Assembly (NCBI RefSeq): GCF_002304225.1
Contig: NZ_NSLB01000001.1
Coordinates: 842,388 to 906,387 of the forward strand
Direction of reading: 5' to 3'
From: Pseudomonas sp. HAR-UPW-AIA-41
GTDB taxonomy: Bacteria > Pseudomonadota > Gammaproteobacteria > Pseudomonadales > Pseudomonadaceae
Length of the DNA: 64,000 nt
Positions 40,422-49,448 of the stretch are shown here, one piece after another (position 1 is the stretch's first letter; the number at the start of each line of letters is the position of its first letter). A program made the translations under genes and the position numbers. The notes under the pieces are model-generated. The model saw only the letters and a list, made by a program, of their open reading frames with translations. It was not told the DNA's origin and did no database searches.

Positions 40422-40460
40422 GCAAAAAGCCCGCAACTGCGGGCTTTTTGCTTACTGGCG
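40413..40460. terminator. Very long palindromic bidirectional terminator
   Basis: A 23-bp perfect stem (40413-40435 with 40438-40460) separated by two bases. It begins inside the last codons of queF and ends eight bases before the stop of the convergent DUF4404 gene. AAAAA and TTTTT runs lie inside the stem on both arms. Confidence 0.9.
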
Positions 40461-40467
40461 CGGGGGT

Positions 40468-40728
40468 TCAGATGCCCATATTGGCCAGGCTCTGCATCAC
40501 GCTGCGCAGGGTGCCGGCGAGGGTAGGGTGGCTTACCTCGAAGCGCTCGACAGCCAGGTTGAGCTCGTCGACCAGGCTGTCCTGATTGATGGCCTGATCG
40601 AGCAGTTGCTGTTCGATCTCCTGCAGCAGGGCAAACAGCTCGGCGCGCTCTTCGGCGTCCACCGGTGGGGCGTTGTTCAGTTCGTCACGCAGGGCCTGCA
40701 ATTGTTGGTGCAAGGCGGAATTGGGCAT
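40468..40728 (-). CDS. DUF4404 family protein
   Basis: An 86-residue small acidic helical protein similar to the DUF4404 family of pseudomonads. It is predicted to be two or three amphipathic helices (L-H-Q-Q-L-Q-A-L-R-D-E-L; L-F-A-L-L-Q-E-I-E-Q-Q-L) with a hydrophobic C-terminus resembling a helical hairpin. No function is known. GGGAG precedes its ATG. Confidence 0.82.
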   Translation of the reverse strand: MPNSALHQQLQALRDELNNAPPVDAEERAELFALLQEIEQQLLDQAINQDSLVDELNLAVERFEVSHPTLAGTLRSVMQSLANMGI

Positions 40729-40801
40729 GGTCGGCTCCCTTAACAGGCAAATGGCTTGCTAAACAGATTACTGCAGCTGCGCGTGATGCGCCTGATTTGT
40801 A

Positions 40802-41212
40802 TCAAGCCGCGCCCATGTGTGCGCGCAGTGCATCCGGAACGGGAACCGAGCGATCCGTGGCGTGATCGATCCACACCAGCTTGCAGTAGCCTTCGCCACA
40901 GCAGACCTGCGGTTGCTCTTCCGTGCTCAGACGGTGTTCGATCACCAGACTGCTGCGCCCGACCGGGCCGGCGTAGAGATCGATGATCAGGGTGGCCGGG
41001 TACACCACCGGCTTGAGGTAGGTGTGCAGGGTCTGCAGTACCACCGGGCCTTCGGGTACATGGTCCATGGCGATGCCTAGGCTGGCGAACCAGGCCACGC
41101 GCGCCTCCTGGATGTATTCCAGGTAGGTGGTGTTGTTCACGTGGCTATAGCTGTCCATGTCGCCCCAGCGCACGGCCAGGCGGTGGCGAAACAGCAAAAT
41201 CTTGTCGTTCAT
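40802..41212 (-). CDS. Acyl-CoA thioesterase, YbgC/hot-dog fold
   Basis: A 136-residue hot-dog-fold thioesterase. The catalytic motif G-D-M-D-S-Y-S-H-V-N-N-T-T-Y (Asp about residue 18, His about 24) is the 4-hydroxybenzoyl-CoA thioesterase signature. It likely cleaves small or medium acyl-CoA; the physiological substrate is unknown. GGAGAG lies upstream of the ATG. It is divergent from mlaA. Confidence 0.9.
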   Translation of the reverse strand: MNDKILLFRHRLAVRWGDMDSYSHVNNTTYLEYIQEARVAWFASLGIAMDHVPEGPVVLQTLHTYLKPVVYPATLIIDLYAGPVGRSSLVIEHRLSTEEQPQVCCGEGYCKLVWIDHATDRSVPVPDALRAHMGAA

Positions 41213-41307
41213 CTGCTCTCCCTGGCAGCTGTCAAAGCGGCGAGCGGGCTTTATACTGCCGCGCAGTGCTCGCGGCTAGTGCCCGCTGATCGAAGAGGAG
41301 TGTTGCA

Positions 41308-42006
41308 ATGCCCATGGAGCAAACCTGGAAGGTTCTGCCGTCTCGTCTGCTGGCCTGCGCCGTGCTGGCGGCTCTGCCGATGCTGGCCCATGCTGCCGAG
41401 GAAGATCCCTGGGAGGGCGTCAACCGCAGCATCTTCACCTTCAACGATACCCTGGATACCTATGCGCTGAAGCCAGCTGCACAGGGCTATCAGTACGTCA
41501 CGCCGCAGTTTCTTGAAGACGGCATCCACAATGTGTTCAACAACATTGGCGATGTCGGCAACCTAACCAACAACCTGCTGCAGGCCAAGTTCGAGGATGC
41601 CGGCGTCGACACCAGCCGACTGATCTTCAACACCAGCTTTGGTTTGCTCGGTTTCTTCGACGTGGCCACGCGCATGGGCCTGCAGCGCAATGACGAGGAC
41701 TTCGGTCAGACCCTCGGCGCCTGGGGCGTCAACAGCGGGCCTTATGTGGTGCTGCCGCTGCTTGGCCCAAGCACCGTACGTGACACCGCCGCGATTCTGC
41801 CGCAGAGCTACCTGCAACCCTATGGCTACATCGACCACGTGCCGACGCGTAACGTCACTCGTGCCGTTGATGTGGTTGATACCCGGGCCAGTCTGCTGTC
41901 TGCCGAGAAGCTGATCAGCGGTGACAAGTACAGCTTCATCCGCAACGCCTACCTGCAGAACCGTGAGTTCAAGGTCAAGGATGGTCAGGTCGAAGACGAC
42001 TTCTGA
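41308..42006 (+). CDS. mlaA: MlaA/VacJ outer-membrane lipid asymmetry protein
   Basis: A 232-residue MlaA family protein, which extracts phospholipids from the outer leaflet of the outer membrane and hands them to MlaC. Seen: E-D-P-W-E-G-V-N-R-S-I-F-T-F-N-D, N-N-L-L-Q-A-K-F, G-L-L-G-F-F-D-V-A and G-P-Y-V-V-L-P-L-L-G-P-S. The signal peptide seems to be of type I (cleavage at A-H-A), since the only nearby cysteine (L-L-A-C, residue 18) precedes the hydrophobic core and there is none at the expected cleavage site. Confidence 0.92.
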   Translation: MPMEQTWKVLPSRLLACAVLAALPMLAHAAEEDPWEGVNRSIFTFNDTLDTYALKPAAQGYQYVTPQFLEDGIHNVFNNIGDVGNLTNNLLQAKFEDAGVDTSRLIFNTSFGLLGFFDVATRMGLQRNDEDFGQTLGAWGVNSGPYVVLPLLGPSTVRDTAAILPQSYLQPYGYIDHVPTRNVTRAVDVVDTRASLLSAEKLISGDKYSFIRNAYLQNREFKVKDGQVEDDF

Positions 42007-42016
42007 TCGTTGCTGA

Positions 42017-42053
42017 ATATGAAAAAGGCGGCCTAGGGCCGCCTTTTTCATAT
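42017..42053. terminator. Terminator between mlaA and the PilZ gene
   Basis: A 17-bp perfect stem (42017-42033 with 42037-42053) containing AAAAAGGCGGCC and GGCCGCCTTTTT; T-runs on both strands. Confidence 0.92.
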
Positions 42054-42069
42054 CTATCTGGTGTGCGAG

Positions 42070-42369
42070 CTAGCGCATCGACAGGATGGCCAGACCAAGC
42101 ATCTGCCGGCCATCGTCCATAGCAGTGACCCGTACTACTTCTGCCTCGGCATCCAGGCCGCGCAGCTCATTGTGATCGGATGGGATATGCACGGTCACCC
42201 GGGCACCATGCGCCAGTTGCGCCTTGATTTGTACCTGCATGCCGGTACTGGAAAGGTCCAGGCAGGTAGCGGGTGTTTGCAGGCCATCATGGTGCACCAC
42301 CACCGGCGTTTCCACGCGCATGCGGATGAAATCACGTTTCTCGCTGTAGGCTCGATCGCTCAGGCTCAT
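42070..42369 (-). CDS. PilZ domain protein with cyclic di-GMP motif
   Basis: A 99-residue single-domain PilZ protein. Both cyclic di-GMP binding elements are present: R-D-F-I-R (R-x3-R, about residues 11-15) and D-L-S-S-T-G (D-x-S-x2-G, about 39-44). This contrasts with the pilus PilZ at 10233-10589, which lacks R-x3-R. The ATG at 42369 gives the family start; the open frame continues 70 codons upstream across the intergenic region without similarity. It is divergent from rssB. Confidence 0.87.
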   Translation of the reverse strand: MSLSDRAYSEKRDFIRMRVETPVVVHHDGLQTPATCLDLSSTGMQVQIKAQLAHGARVTVHIPSDHNELRGLDAEAEVVRVTAMDDGRQMLGLAILSMR

Positions 42370-42573
42370 AGACGAATTCTCTCTTGTAGTGATGGAGGCT
42401 CCCCTCGTTCTTATACCCCTGCTGGTTTTGGGGTGTAAAGCGGGCCGGCGACGACCGGTTGCTCGCTTGAATCGAGCCGCGGATGGGAGTACCGTCTGCG
42501 CCGTGTCGACACCTGAAACCGCGCCCCGGAAGGCTCGGGGCTCAGCCAGCATGGACCCTTGCGCGGACTGCCA

Positions 42574-43758
42574 ATGCAATCAAACAGCGCCACTTTGCTG
42601 ATCATCGATGACGACGATGTCGTCAGGGCCAGTATTGCAGCCTATCTGGAAGACAGTGGTTTCAAGGTTCTGCAGGCCAACAATGGCGTGCAGGGACTGG
42701 AGTTGTTCGACCGCGAGCAGCCTGATCTGCTCGTCTGCGATTTGCGCATGCCGCAGATCGATGGCCTTGAGCTGATCCGCCGGATCACTGGCAAGGCCAG
42801 CGAAATCCCTGTGATTGTTCTCTCCGGTGCTGGCGTCATGAGTGATGCCGTGGAGGCCTTGCGTCTGGGCGCCGCGGATTACCTGATCAAACCCCTGGAG
42901 GATCTGGCCGTACTGGAACACTCGGTACGTCGTGCTCTGGATCGCGCCAACCTGCGCTTCGAGAACCGTCGTTACCGCGAGAAGCTGGAAACCGCCAACC
43001 GCGAGCTCAAGGCATCGCTCAGCCTGCTGCAGGAAGATCAGAACGCCGGGCGTCAGGTGCAGATGAACATGCTGCCCGATACGCCTTGGGAAGAGGGTGA
43101 GTTTTCCTTCGCGCACCTGATCATTCCGTCGCTTTTTCTCTCCGGCGACTTTGTCGATTACTTCCGTGTCGATGAGCGGCGCATTGCCTTTTACCTGGCC
43201 GATGTCTCCGGGCATGGCGCTTCATCGGCATTCGTCACCGTGCTGCTCAAATTCATGACCACGCGGCTGCTGTTCGAGGCCAAGCGCAACGATGCCTTGC
43301 CCGAGTTCAAACCCTCGGACGTGCTTGCGCATATCAACCGCGGGCTGATCAACTGCAAGCTGGGCAAGCATGTGACCATGCTCGGTGGCGTGATCGACGA
43401 GCAGACCAGTGAACTGACCTACTGTGTCGGCGGCCATCTGCCGCTGCCGGTGCTATACAGCGAAGGTCAGGCGCAGTATCTGGGCGGGCGCGGCCTGCCT
43501 GTCGGACTGTTTGCCGAAGCCACCTACACCGATCATCAGCTGAAACTGCCTCAGCGCTTCAGTCTTTCGCTGTTTTCGGACGGCATTCTTGAGGTGCTGC
43601 CCGGCGACAGTCTCAAGCAGCGCGAAGCTGTTCTGCCTCAACTGATCGAACAGGCCAACGGGAATCTGAGCGAGTTGCGGCAGATTCTCGGGCTGGCCAA
43701 GAAGGGCGATATGCCGGATGATATTGCAATGCTGGTGTTAAGCAGGAACCTTGCATGA
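42574..43758 (+). CDS. rssB: Response regulator with PP2C-type phosphatase, RssB-like
   Basis: A 394-residue protein: receiver domain (phosphoacceptor Asp56 in L-V-C-D-L-R-M-P), a coiled-coil linker (about 135-170) and a C-terminal SpoIIE/PP2C phosphatase domain with D-V-S-G-H-G-A-S-S-A-F and a final D-D-I-A-M-L. In pseudomonads RssB works with the STAS protein encoded next to it in a partner-switching pathway tied to sigma-S. The ATG at 42574 removes five unlikely residues of the open frame. It overlaps rssC by four bases. Confidence 0.88.
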   Translation: MQSNSATLLIIDDDDVVRASIAAYLEDSGFKVLQANNGVQGLELFDREQPDLLVCDLRMPQIDGLELIRRITGKASEIPVIVLSGAGVMSDAVEALRLGAADYLIKPLEDLAVLEHSVRRALDRANLRFENRRYREKLETANRELKASLSLLQEDQNAGRQVQMNMLPDTPWEEGEFSFAHLIIPSLFLSGDFVDYFRVDERRIAFYLADVSGHGASSAFVTVLLKFMTTRLLFEAKRNDALPEFKPSDVLAHINRGLINCKLGKHVTMLGGVIDEQTSELTYCVGGHLPLPVLYSEGQAQYLGGRGLPVGLFAEATYTDHQLKLPQRFSLSLFSDGILEVLPGDSLKQREAVLPQLIEQANGNLSELRQILGLAKKGDMPDDIAMLVLSRNLA

Positions 43759-44249
43759 ATCCTGGGAATAGTCCCGGTAAGATCCAGTTCGCCGAGCAGT
43801 CGGGCACTTTCGTTCTCAAGTTTGTTGGCGAAGTGCGCCTGACGCTGTGTTCGGCGCTGGATGCCACCATCGAGAAAATTTTTGCCGCGCTGAACTTTAC
43901 GGCGATCATCATTGATCTGACCGAAGCGCAGAGCGTCGACAGCACCACCTTGGGCCTGATGGCCAAGCTGTCCATTCTGTCGCGGCAGAAGGTTGGTCTG
44001 TTGCCCACTGTGGTCACCACCAACCCCGATATCACCCGTGTGCTGCAGTCCATGGGCTTCGATCAGGTATTCAATATCGTCGACACCCCGCTGCCGTGCC
44101 CTGACTGTCTGGCTGATCTGCCGTCGCAGGATCAGTCCGAGGAAGTGGTCAAGGCCAAGGTGCTGGAGGCGCATCGCATTCTTATGGGGTTGAACGACTC
44201 CAACCGTGATGCGTTTCACGATCTGGTCAGCGCCCTGGAGCGTAGCTAG
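43755..44249 (+). CDS. rssC: Anti-anti-sigma factor (STAS domain), RssC-like
   Basis: A 164-residue STAS protein. The phosphorylatable serine is Ser63 in Q-S-V-D-S-T-T-L-G-L, which the RssB phosphatase would dephosphorylate. A cysteine pair C-P-D-C near residue 115 follows the STAS fold, and the C-terminal tail is helical. It is coupled to rssB by a four-base overlap. Its anti-sigma partner is not in the window. Confidence 0.88.
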   Translation: MNPGNSPGKIQFAEQSGTFVLKFVGEVRLTLCSALDATIEKIFAALNFTAIIIDLTEAQSVDSTTLGLMAKLSILSRQKVGLLPTVVTTNPDITRVLQSMGFDQVFNIVDTPLPCPDCLADLPSQDQSEEVVKAKVLEAHRILMGLNDSNRDAFHDLVSALERS

Positions 44250-44291
44250 GCTGCTTTTTCCCGGATTAACCGTTTACGGTTTTTCACTGCT

Positions 44292-44320
44292 GCGGCGCCC
44301 ATTGGGCGCCGCTGTTGTTT
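44292..44320 (+). terminator. Terminator after rssC
   Basis: GCGGCGCCC (44292-44300), ATT loop, GGGCGCCGC (44304-44312), then TGTTGTTTT, which reaches the stop codon of the convergent tal gene. Confidence 0.88.
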
Positions 44321-45244
44321 TCAGTTCAGGCTGGCGAGCAGGCGTTCGAGCTTTTCCTGATCGCGGGCAAACAGGCGGATGCCTTCGGCCAGCTTCTCGG
44401 TGGCCATGGCATCCTCATTATGCTTCCAGCGGAACTGTGCTTCGCTGAGTGTTTCGCGCGCATCCTCGCAGCCGCTGGCGCTGAGTCGGCCTGTCAGGCT
44501 TCCCTGATCCTGGCCCAGTTGATCCAGCAGGTCCGGGCTGATGGTCAGGCGGTCGCAGCCGGCCAGCGCCTCAATCTGACCGACATTGCGGAAGCTGGCG
44601 CCCATCACCACGGTCTTGAAGGCATGGCTCTTGTAGTAGCGGTAGATGCGTGCGACCGACTGGACGCCTGGATCGTCGTTACCGGTGAAGTCGCGACCCT
44701 CGGCTTTTTTGTACCAGTCATAGATACGGCCAACGAACGGCGAAATCAGGAACACCCCGGCATCGGCACAGGCCTGGGCCTGGGCGAAGGAAAACAGCAG
44801 GGTCAGGTTGGTCTGAATGCCTTGTTGCTCCAGCTCACGTGCGGCGCTGATGCCTTCCCAGGTCGCGGCAATCTTGATCAGCACGCGCTCACGACTGACG
44901 CCGGCTTCTTCGTACAGGCTGATCAGGCGCTGAGCGCGCTGCAGGGTGGCGTTGCGTTCAAAGGACAGGCGTGCATCCACTTCGGTGGAGATGCGCCCGG
45001 GGATTACGCCGAGGATTTCCTTGCCGACGCTTACGGCAAACCGGTCGCAGGCCAGGTTGAGATCAGTTGCGCCGCTTACCGCCTGGCGCAGCAGGTCCTG
45101 GTAACGGGGCAGGGCGGCGGCCTTGAGCAGTAGCGACGGGTTGGTGGTGGCATCCACCGGCTGCAGTCGGGCAATTGCGTCCAGATCGCCGGTATCGGCC
45201 ACCACGGTGGTCAGTGCTTTGAGTTGGTCCAGCTTGGAAGTCAT
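44321..45244 (-). CDS. tal: Transaldolase
   Basis: A 307-residue pentose phosphate enzyme transferring dihydroxyacetone units. The N-terminus M-T-S-K-L-D-Q-L-K and [10 protein letters not shown] motif are standard; the Schiff-base lysine is Lys124 in [10 protein letters not shown]. The ATG at 45244 fits the family length; a start seven codons upstream is less likely. It is preceded by dusA on the same strand with a 54-base gap. Confidence 0.96.
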   Translation of the reverse strand: MTSKLDQLKALTTVVADTGDLDAIARLQPVDATTNPSLLLKAAALPRYQDLLRQAVSGATDLNLACDRFAVSVGKEILGVIPGRISTEVDARLSFERNATLQRAQRLISLYEEAGVSRERVLIKIAATWEGISAARELEQQGIQTNLTLLFSFAQAQACADAGVFLISPFVGRIYDWYKKAEGRDFTGNDDPGVQSVARIYRYYKSHAFKTVVMGASFRNVGQIEALAGCDRLTISPDLLDQLGQDQGSLTGRLSASGCEDARETLSEAQFRWKHNEDAMATEKLAEGIRLFARDQEKLERLLASLN

Positions 45245-45298
45245 GACGAAACCCTGTCTATTCAATGACTTCGAACATACCCGAGGCGCTGGCGCGGC

Positions 45299-46294
<996 letters not shown>

Positions 46295-46504
46295 TTTAAC
46301 GACCGGGATTTGCTGTGATCAGCTGCAATGGTGCAGATGAAGTGCATCTGGCGCGCAGGCCAGGTACTCAGGTGGGTGCATTATACCGTGGCATCGGCCG
46401 GCCTACCGATTATGCCTTCGCTCAGTTTAGGGTCGGTGCAGTGAATGGCATCACGGATTCAGGCGGGGCTGGAGGGGAGTCGTATATCCGTTACCCAAAG
46501 AGGG

Positions 46505-46533
46505 TTGCGCAGTTATGCTGTATGTATATACAG
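46505..46533 (+). promoter_or_regulatory. LexA-box promoter (SOS) upstream of a micro-ORF
   Basis: A perfect CTGT-ATGTATAT-ACAG (46518-46533) matches the LexA operator consensus CTGT-N8-ACAG with an AT-rich core. A promoter TTGCGC (46505-46510), 16-bp spacer, TATACA (46527-46532) overlaps it, the usual arrangement of SOS genes. Transcription would start near 46539, giving a leader of about 135 bases to the ORF at 46673. The divergent dusA gene is the other possible target. Confidence 0.72.
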
Positions 46534-46672
46534 TTATCTCGGTTACTTCGTCTTGCTGAGAGTTTTTGTCGACATGGTGGTGAGTTGTCGGCTTGCTTCA
46601 AGGTGGTAGTAGGCGGAGCGACTCGCCACGGAACTCGGGTGGTGTCATTCAGAATTCTTAGGAGGCTCTCCC

Positions 46673-46774
46673 ATGCTTCAACTGACATCGGTGAATGAGT
46701 ATCTGCTTTTGATTGGTCTGGTGGTCATGATGCTGGGGCTGGCACGCCTCGCTTATGGGGATCAGCCCTGCTGA
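46673..46774 (+). CDS. Putative SOS-controlled small membrane protein, 33 aa
   Basis: The ORF M-L-Q-L-T-S-V-N-E-Y-L-L-L-I-G-L followed by V-V-M-M-L-G-L-A-R-L-A-Y-G-D-Q-P-C is preceded by AGGAGG with a ten-base spacing. Residues 10-27 form one hydrophobic helix. Such a short single-span peptide behind a long leader and a LexA box resembles TisB-type type I toxins or small stress regulators. It matches no protein I know, and a type I antitoxin RNA is not obvious. The strong ribosome binding site plus SOS promoter are the main evidence; translation is inferred. Confidence 0.6.
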   Translation: MLQLTSVNEYLLLIGLVVMMLGLARLAYGDQPC

Positions 46775-46931
46775 TCGCCATAAGCGCTGAGGGCTAGGTG
46801 CTGCCGGATGGGCGCTGTTGCTGGCCTGCTGCGCTTGCAGTTACACCATTGTCGTCAATGCTTGAAAGGCTGGTCAATTGAGTGGCGGGCGTTATGCTTA
46901 CCACCCTTTTTCGCCAAGCCCAGGTGCCGCT

Positions 46932-47471
46932 ATGCAAGACCAACTCGTTGAACTGCTCAGCCTGATCAGCTCCGGCTGCATGACTGACGAGGATATCCGG
47001 CGCGTCGCTGCCGAGGCGGCCGAGGCTTATGCCGATCCTCAGGCTTTCCTTGAGGCCAATCCCGATATCAATTATGACGATACCTTCCCGATTCCACTGG
47101 GGGAGTGGGTTGTGGTCGGCAGTCTGCCTGATACGGTGCTGTTTCAGGCTGATACCTATCAGGAGCTGTTTCAGCAGATCGTCGATTCCTTCGGTCCCTC
47201 TGTCAGCTTCGTGCTCAAGCCTAAACAGCTGGCCAAGACCGAGCCTCTGACTGCGCTCAAACGAATCCAGACGCAGCTCTCTGCGTTGTATCCGGAGAAG
47301 AAAGGCTATGTGCTGGTTGAGTTCAGCGAGCCGCTCGACGATGAGTTGCAGGCGGTGCTGGTCTACAGCTGCGATGTGCCGCGAGTGATGGCGCTGGCGG
47401 TGGAAGTTGGTATCTATGCCGCGCCGGCTTACGAGAGTCTGCTGGCAGCCAGCGAGGCCGGTGACGACTGA
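46932..47471 (+). CDS. Conserved hypothetical protein
   Basis: A 179-residue acidic soluble protein that I cannot place in a characterised family. The N-terminal segment M-Q-D-Q-L-V-E-L-L-S-L-I-S-S-G-C-M-T-D-E-D-I looks like a short helical cap, and the body is mixed alpha/beta. The ATG at 46932 is preferred over 46878 because the upstream 18 residues are unlike protein. Its last 43 bases overlap the convergent DUF3820 gene. Confidence 0.72.
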   Translation: MQDQLVELLSLISSGCMTDEDIRRVAAEAAEAYADPQAFLEANPDINYDDTFPIPLGEWVVVGSLPDTVLFQADTYQELFQQIVDSFGPSVSFVLKPKQLAKTEPLTALKRIQTQLSALYPEKKGYVLVEFSEPLDDELQAVLVYSCDVPRVMALAVEVGIYAAPAYESLLAASEAGDD

Positions 47472-47680
47472 GGGCGGCGTAGGGGATCAAGCAGCGGCTT
47501 GAGGCCGTTGTGATCGATTTCCTGCATCAGCATCAGCAGACGTCCAATTTCTCCCTTGGGAAAACCTGTGCGGGCAAACCAGTTGAGGTAGTGGCCCGGC
47601 AGGTCGGCAATCAGGCGGCCTTCGTATTTGCCAAAGGGCATGCGCCGGGTTACCAGCAGGAGAAGATCTTCAGGATTCAT
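47429..47680 (-). CDS. DUF3820 family protein
   Basis: An 83-residue protein of the DUF3820 family, with the hallmark M-P-F-G-K-Y-E-G-R-L-I-A-D-L-P and Y-L-N-W-F-A-R-T-G-F-P. The family's role is unknown. The ATG at 47680 is chosen because the longer frame (GTG 47722) begins inside a terminator hairpin. No good ribosome binding site is seen. The 3' end overlaps the gene at 46932-47471 by 43 bases. Confidence 0.82.
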   Translation of the reverse strand: MNPEDLLLLVTRRMPFGKYEGRLIADLPGHYLNWFARTGFPKGEIGRLLMLMQEIDHNGLKPLLDPLRRPQSSPASLAASRLS

Positions 47681-47687
47681 CAGCAGG

Positions 47688-47738
47688 AAAACTGTCCGGG
47701 CGGTGGGCTGCCAGTCTGGCACGCCCGGACAGTTTTTT
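47688..47738. terminator. Terminator between DUF3820 gene and the PuuB-like gene
   Basis: AAAACTGTCCGGGCG (47688-47702) pairs with CGCCCGGACAGTTTT (47722-47736), with a small TGCCA/TGGCA hairpin in the loop. T-runs of 6 (plus strand) and 4 (minus strand); it can end the PuuB-like gene and the upstream plus-strand gene. Confidence 0.85.
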
Positions 47739-47778
47739 GAATGCAGCCTGCGCGAGCGGCAGGCTGGCGATTTCAGGC

Positions 47779-49062
47779 TCAGATGCCCAGTTTGTCACAC
47801 AGGCTGTAGTACCAGGCGCCCATGGCGGTGAAGGGCACGCGGAACAGACGGCCGCCCGGGAAGGGGTAGTGCGGCAGGCTGCCGAAGGCATCAAAACGCT
47901 CGGCCTGACCACGCAGCGCTTCGGCAAGGATCTTGCCGGCCAGGTGGGTGTAGGTGACCCCGTGGCCGCTGCAGCCCTGGGAGTAGTAGATGTTGTCGCC
48001 GATGCGGCCGACCTGAGGCAGGCGCGACAGCGTCAGCAGGAAGTTGCCGGTCCAGGCAAAATCAATCTTCACATCTTTGAGCTGCGGGAAGGTTTTGAGC
48101 ATCATCGGGCGGATCATGGCCTCGATGTTGGCCGGATCCTTGGCGCCGTAGACCACGCCACCACCGTAGATCAGGCGACGGTCGCCGGTCAGGCGGAAGT
48201 AGTCCAGCAGGTAGTTGCAGTCTTCAACGCAGTAGTCATTGGGCAGCAGGCTCTTGGCGACTTCTTCGTTCAGGGGCTCGGTGGCCACTACCTGGCTGCC
48301 GCAAGGCATGGTCTTGGCAGCCAGTTCCGGCACCAGATTGCCTAGGTAGGCGTTACCGGCGACCACGATGAACTTGGCCTTCACGCGACCCTGCGGGGTG
48401 TGCACAACCGGGTTAGCGCCGCGGTCGATGCGTACCGCCGGGCTCTGTTCGTAAATGATGCCGCCCAGACTCTCCACGGCCGCAGCTTCGCCCAGGGCCA
48501 GGTTCAGGGGGTGGATGTGACCACCGCTCATGTCGAGCATGCCGCCGATGTAGTTTTCGGTCTTGACCACTTCACGGATGCGCTTGGCGTCCATGATTTC
48601 CAGTTGGGTGTGGCCGAAACGCTCCCAGAGCTTCTTCTGCGCTTCCAGATGCTTCATCTGCTTGGCGGTGAAGGCAGCGAACACACCACCGTCTTTCAGG
48701 TCGCACTTGATGTCGTACTTGGCAATGCGCTCGCGAATGATGCGGCCGCCTTCGAAGGCCATTTGACCCATCAGCTGGGCTTGTTTCGGGCCAACGGTGC
48801 GCTCAATGACATCGATGTCGCGGCTGTAGCTGTTGACGATCTGGCCGCCGTTGCGGCCAGAGGCGCCGAAGCCGACCTTGGCTGCTTCGACGATGGAAAC
48901 CTTGAAGCCGTTCTCCAACAGGAACAGTGCGGTGGAGAGACCGGTATAACCGGCGCCGATCACGCAGACATCGGTTTCGACTTCACCGACAAGCTCCGGG
49001 CGCGCCGGCACCGGGTTGGCGGAGAAAGCGTAGTAAGAGCTGGGATAAGGAGTGTGCGCCAT
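47779..49062 (-). CDS. puuB: FAD-dependent gamma-glutamylputrescine oxidase-like protein
   Basis: A 427-residue DAO-family flavoprotein resembling PuuB/PauB, which oxidises gamma-glutamyl-polyamines. The FAD motif D-V-C-V-I-G-A-G-Y-T-G-L is at about residues 31-42, G-A-S-G-R-N-G-G-Q-I at about 67-76 and the C-terminal G-C-S-G-H-G-V near 378. P. aeruginosa has several PauB paralogues; which polyamine is used here cannot be read from sequence. No other polyamine genes are adjacent. It has its own promoter region (49063-49205). Confidence 0.87.
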   Translation of the reverse strand: MAHTPYPSSYYAFSANPVPARPELVGEVETDVCVIGAGYTGLSTALFLLENGFKVSIVEAAKVGFGASGRNGGQIVNSYSRDIDVIERTVGPKQAQLMGQMAFEGGRIIRERIAKYDIKCDLKDGGVFAAFTAKQMKHLEAQKKLWERFGHTQLEIMDAKRIREVVKTENYIGGMLDMSGGHIHPLNLALGEAAAVESLGGIIYEQSPAVRIDRGANPVVHTPQGRVKAKFIVVAGNAYLGNLVPELAAKTMPCGSQVVATEPLNEEVAKSLLPNDYCVEDCNYLLDYFRLTGDRRLIYGGGVVYGAKDPANIEAMIRPMMLKTFPQLKDVKIDFAWTGNFLLTLSRLPQVGRIGDNIYYSQGCSGHGVTYTHLAGKILAEALRGQAERFDAFGSLPHYPFPGGRLFRVPFTAMGAWYYSLCDKLGI

Positions 49063-49205
49063 TTTGCAACCTCTGTTTGTTATTCTGAACGAATGTTGCC
49101 ATGCTACTTGACGGTAAGGCGGCCGGCTAGCCCCTGTGCAAAATTATTAACGGTTGGCTGTGCGGCAAAATGTCCTGTTATTCAGAAACTTATGGAAAAT
49201 AGGTG

Positions 49206-49233
49206 TTGACACTGCGGTTCTGATCCGTAGAAT
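49206..49233 (+). promoter_or_regulatory. Promoter of tRNA-Val
   Basis: TTGACA (49206-49211), 16-bp spacer, TAGAAT (49228-49233), then GCGCC, a GC-rich discriminator typical of stringently controlled RNA genes. Confidence 0.88.
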
Positions 49234-49246
49234 GCGCCTTCATTGC

Positions 49247-49323
49247 AGGCACGTAGCTCAGTTGGTTAGAGCACCACCTTGACATGGTGGGGGTCGTTGG
49301 TTCGAGTCCAATCGTGCCTACCA
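49247..49323 (+). tRNA. tRNA-Val (anticodon GAC)
   Basis: A 77-base cloverleaf with encoded CCA. The anticodon stem CCACC/GGTGG holds the loop TTGACAT with GAC at 49281-49283. It precedes thrS as in P. aeruginosa. Confidence 0.96.
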
Positions 49324-49333
49324 AATATGGTAG

Positions 49334-49361
49334 AAAAGGGTCGCTGATGCGGCCCTTTTTT
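49334..49361 (+). terminator. Terminator of tRNA-Val
   Basis: AAAAGGGTCGC (49334-49344) pairs with GCGGCCCTTTT (49349-49359) with one G-U pair; a T-run follows. Confidence 0.85.
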
Positions 49362-49448
49362 ATTGGGGCGCTTGTTTGGTTCTTACCTTTCTGAAAGCAT
49401 CCCCGCTTATTTCCAGTGATCCTGGTCCGTGTCGGTTGGCCTTGTGCT

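Larger units (their letters stand above)
46295..46931. other. dusA to 46932 intergenic region
   Basis: A 637-base gap, lower in G+C than its neighbours in the first 350 bases. It holds a LexA box and promoter (46505-46533), a leader of about 135 bases with a GC-rich bulged hairpin (46612-46627) and the micro-ORF at 46673-46774. The remainder, 46775-46931, has no gene I can support. A 127-codon open frame at 46315-46698 lacks coding character. Confidence 0.6.

Noticed and set aside
46315..46698. 127-codon open frame across the LexA region
   Set aside because: Cys- and Gly-rich, no ribosome binding site, runs through the promoter and operator elements; the micro-ORF in another frame has a far better start site.
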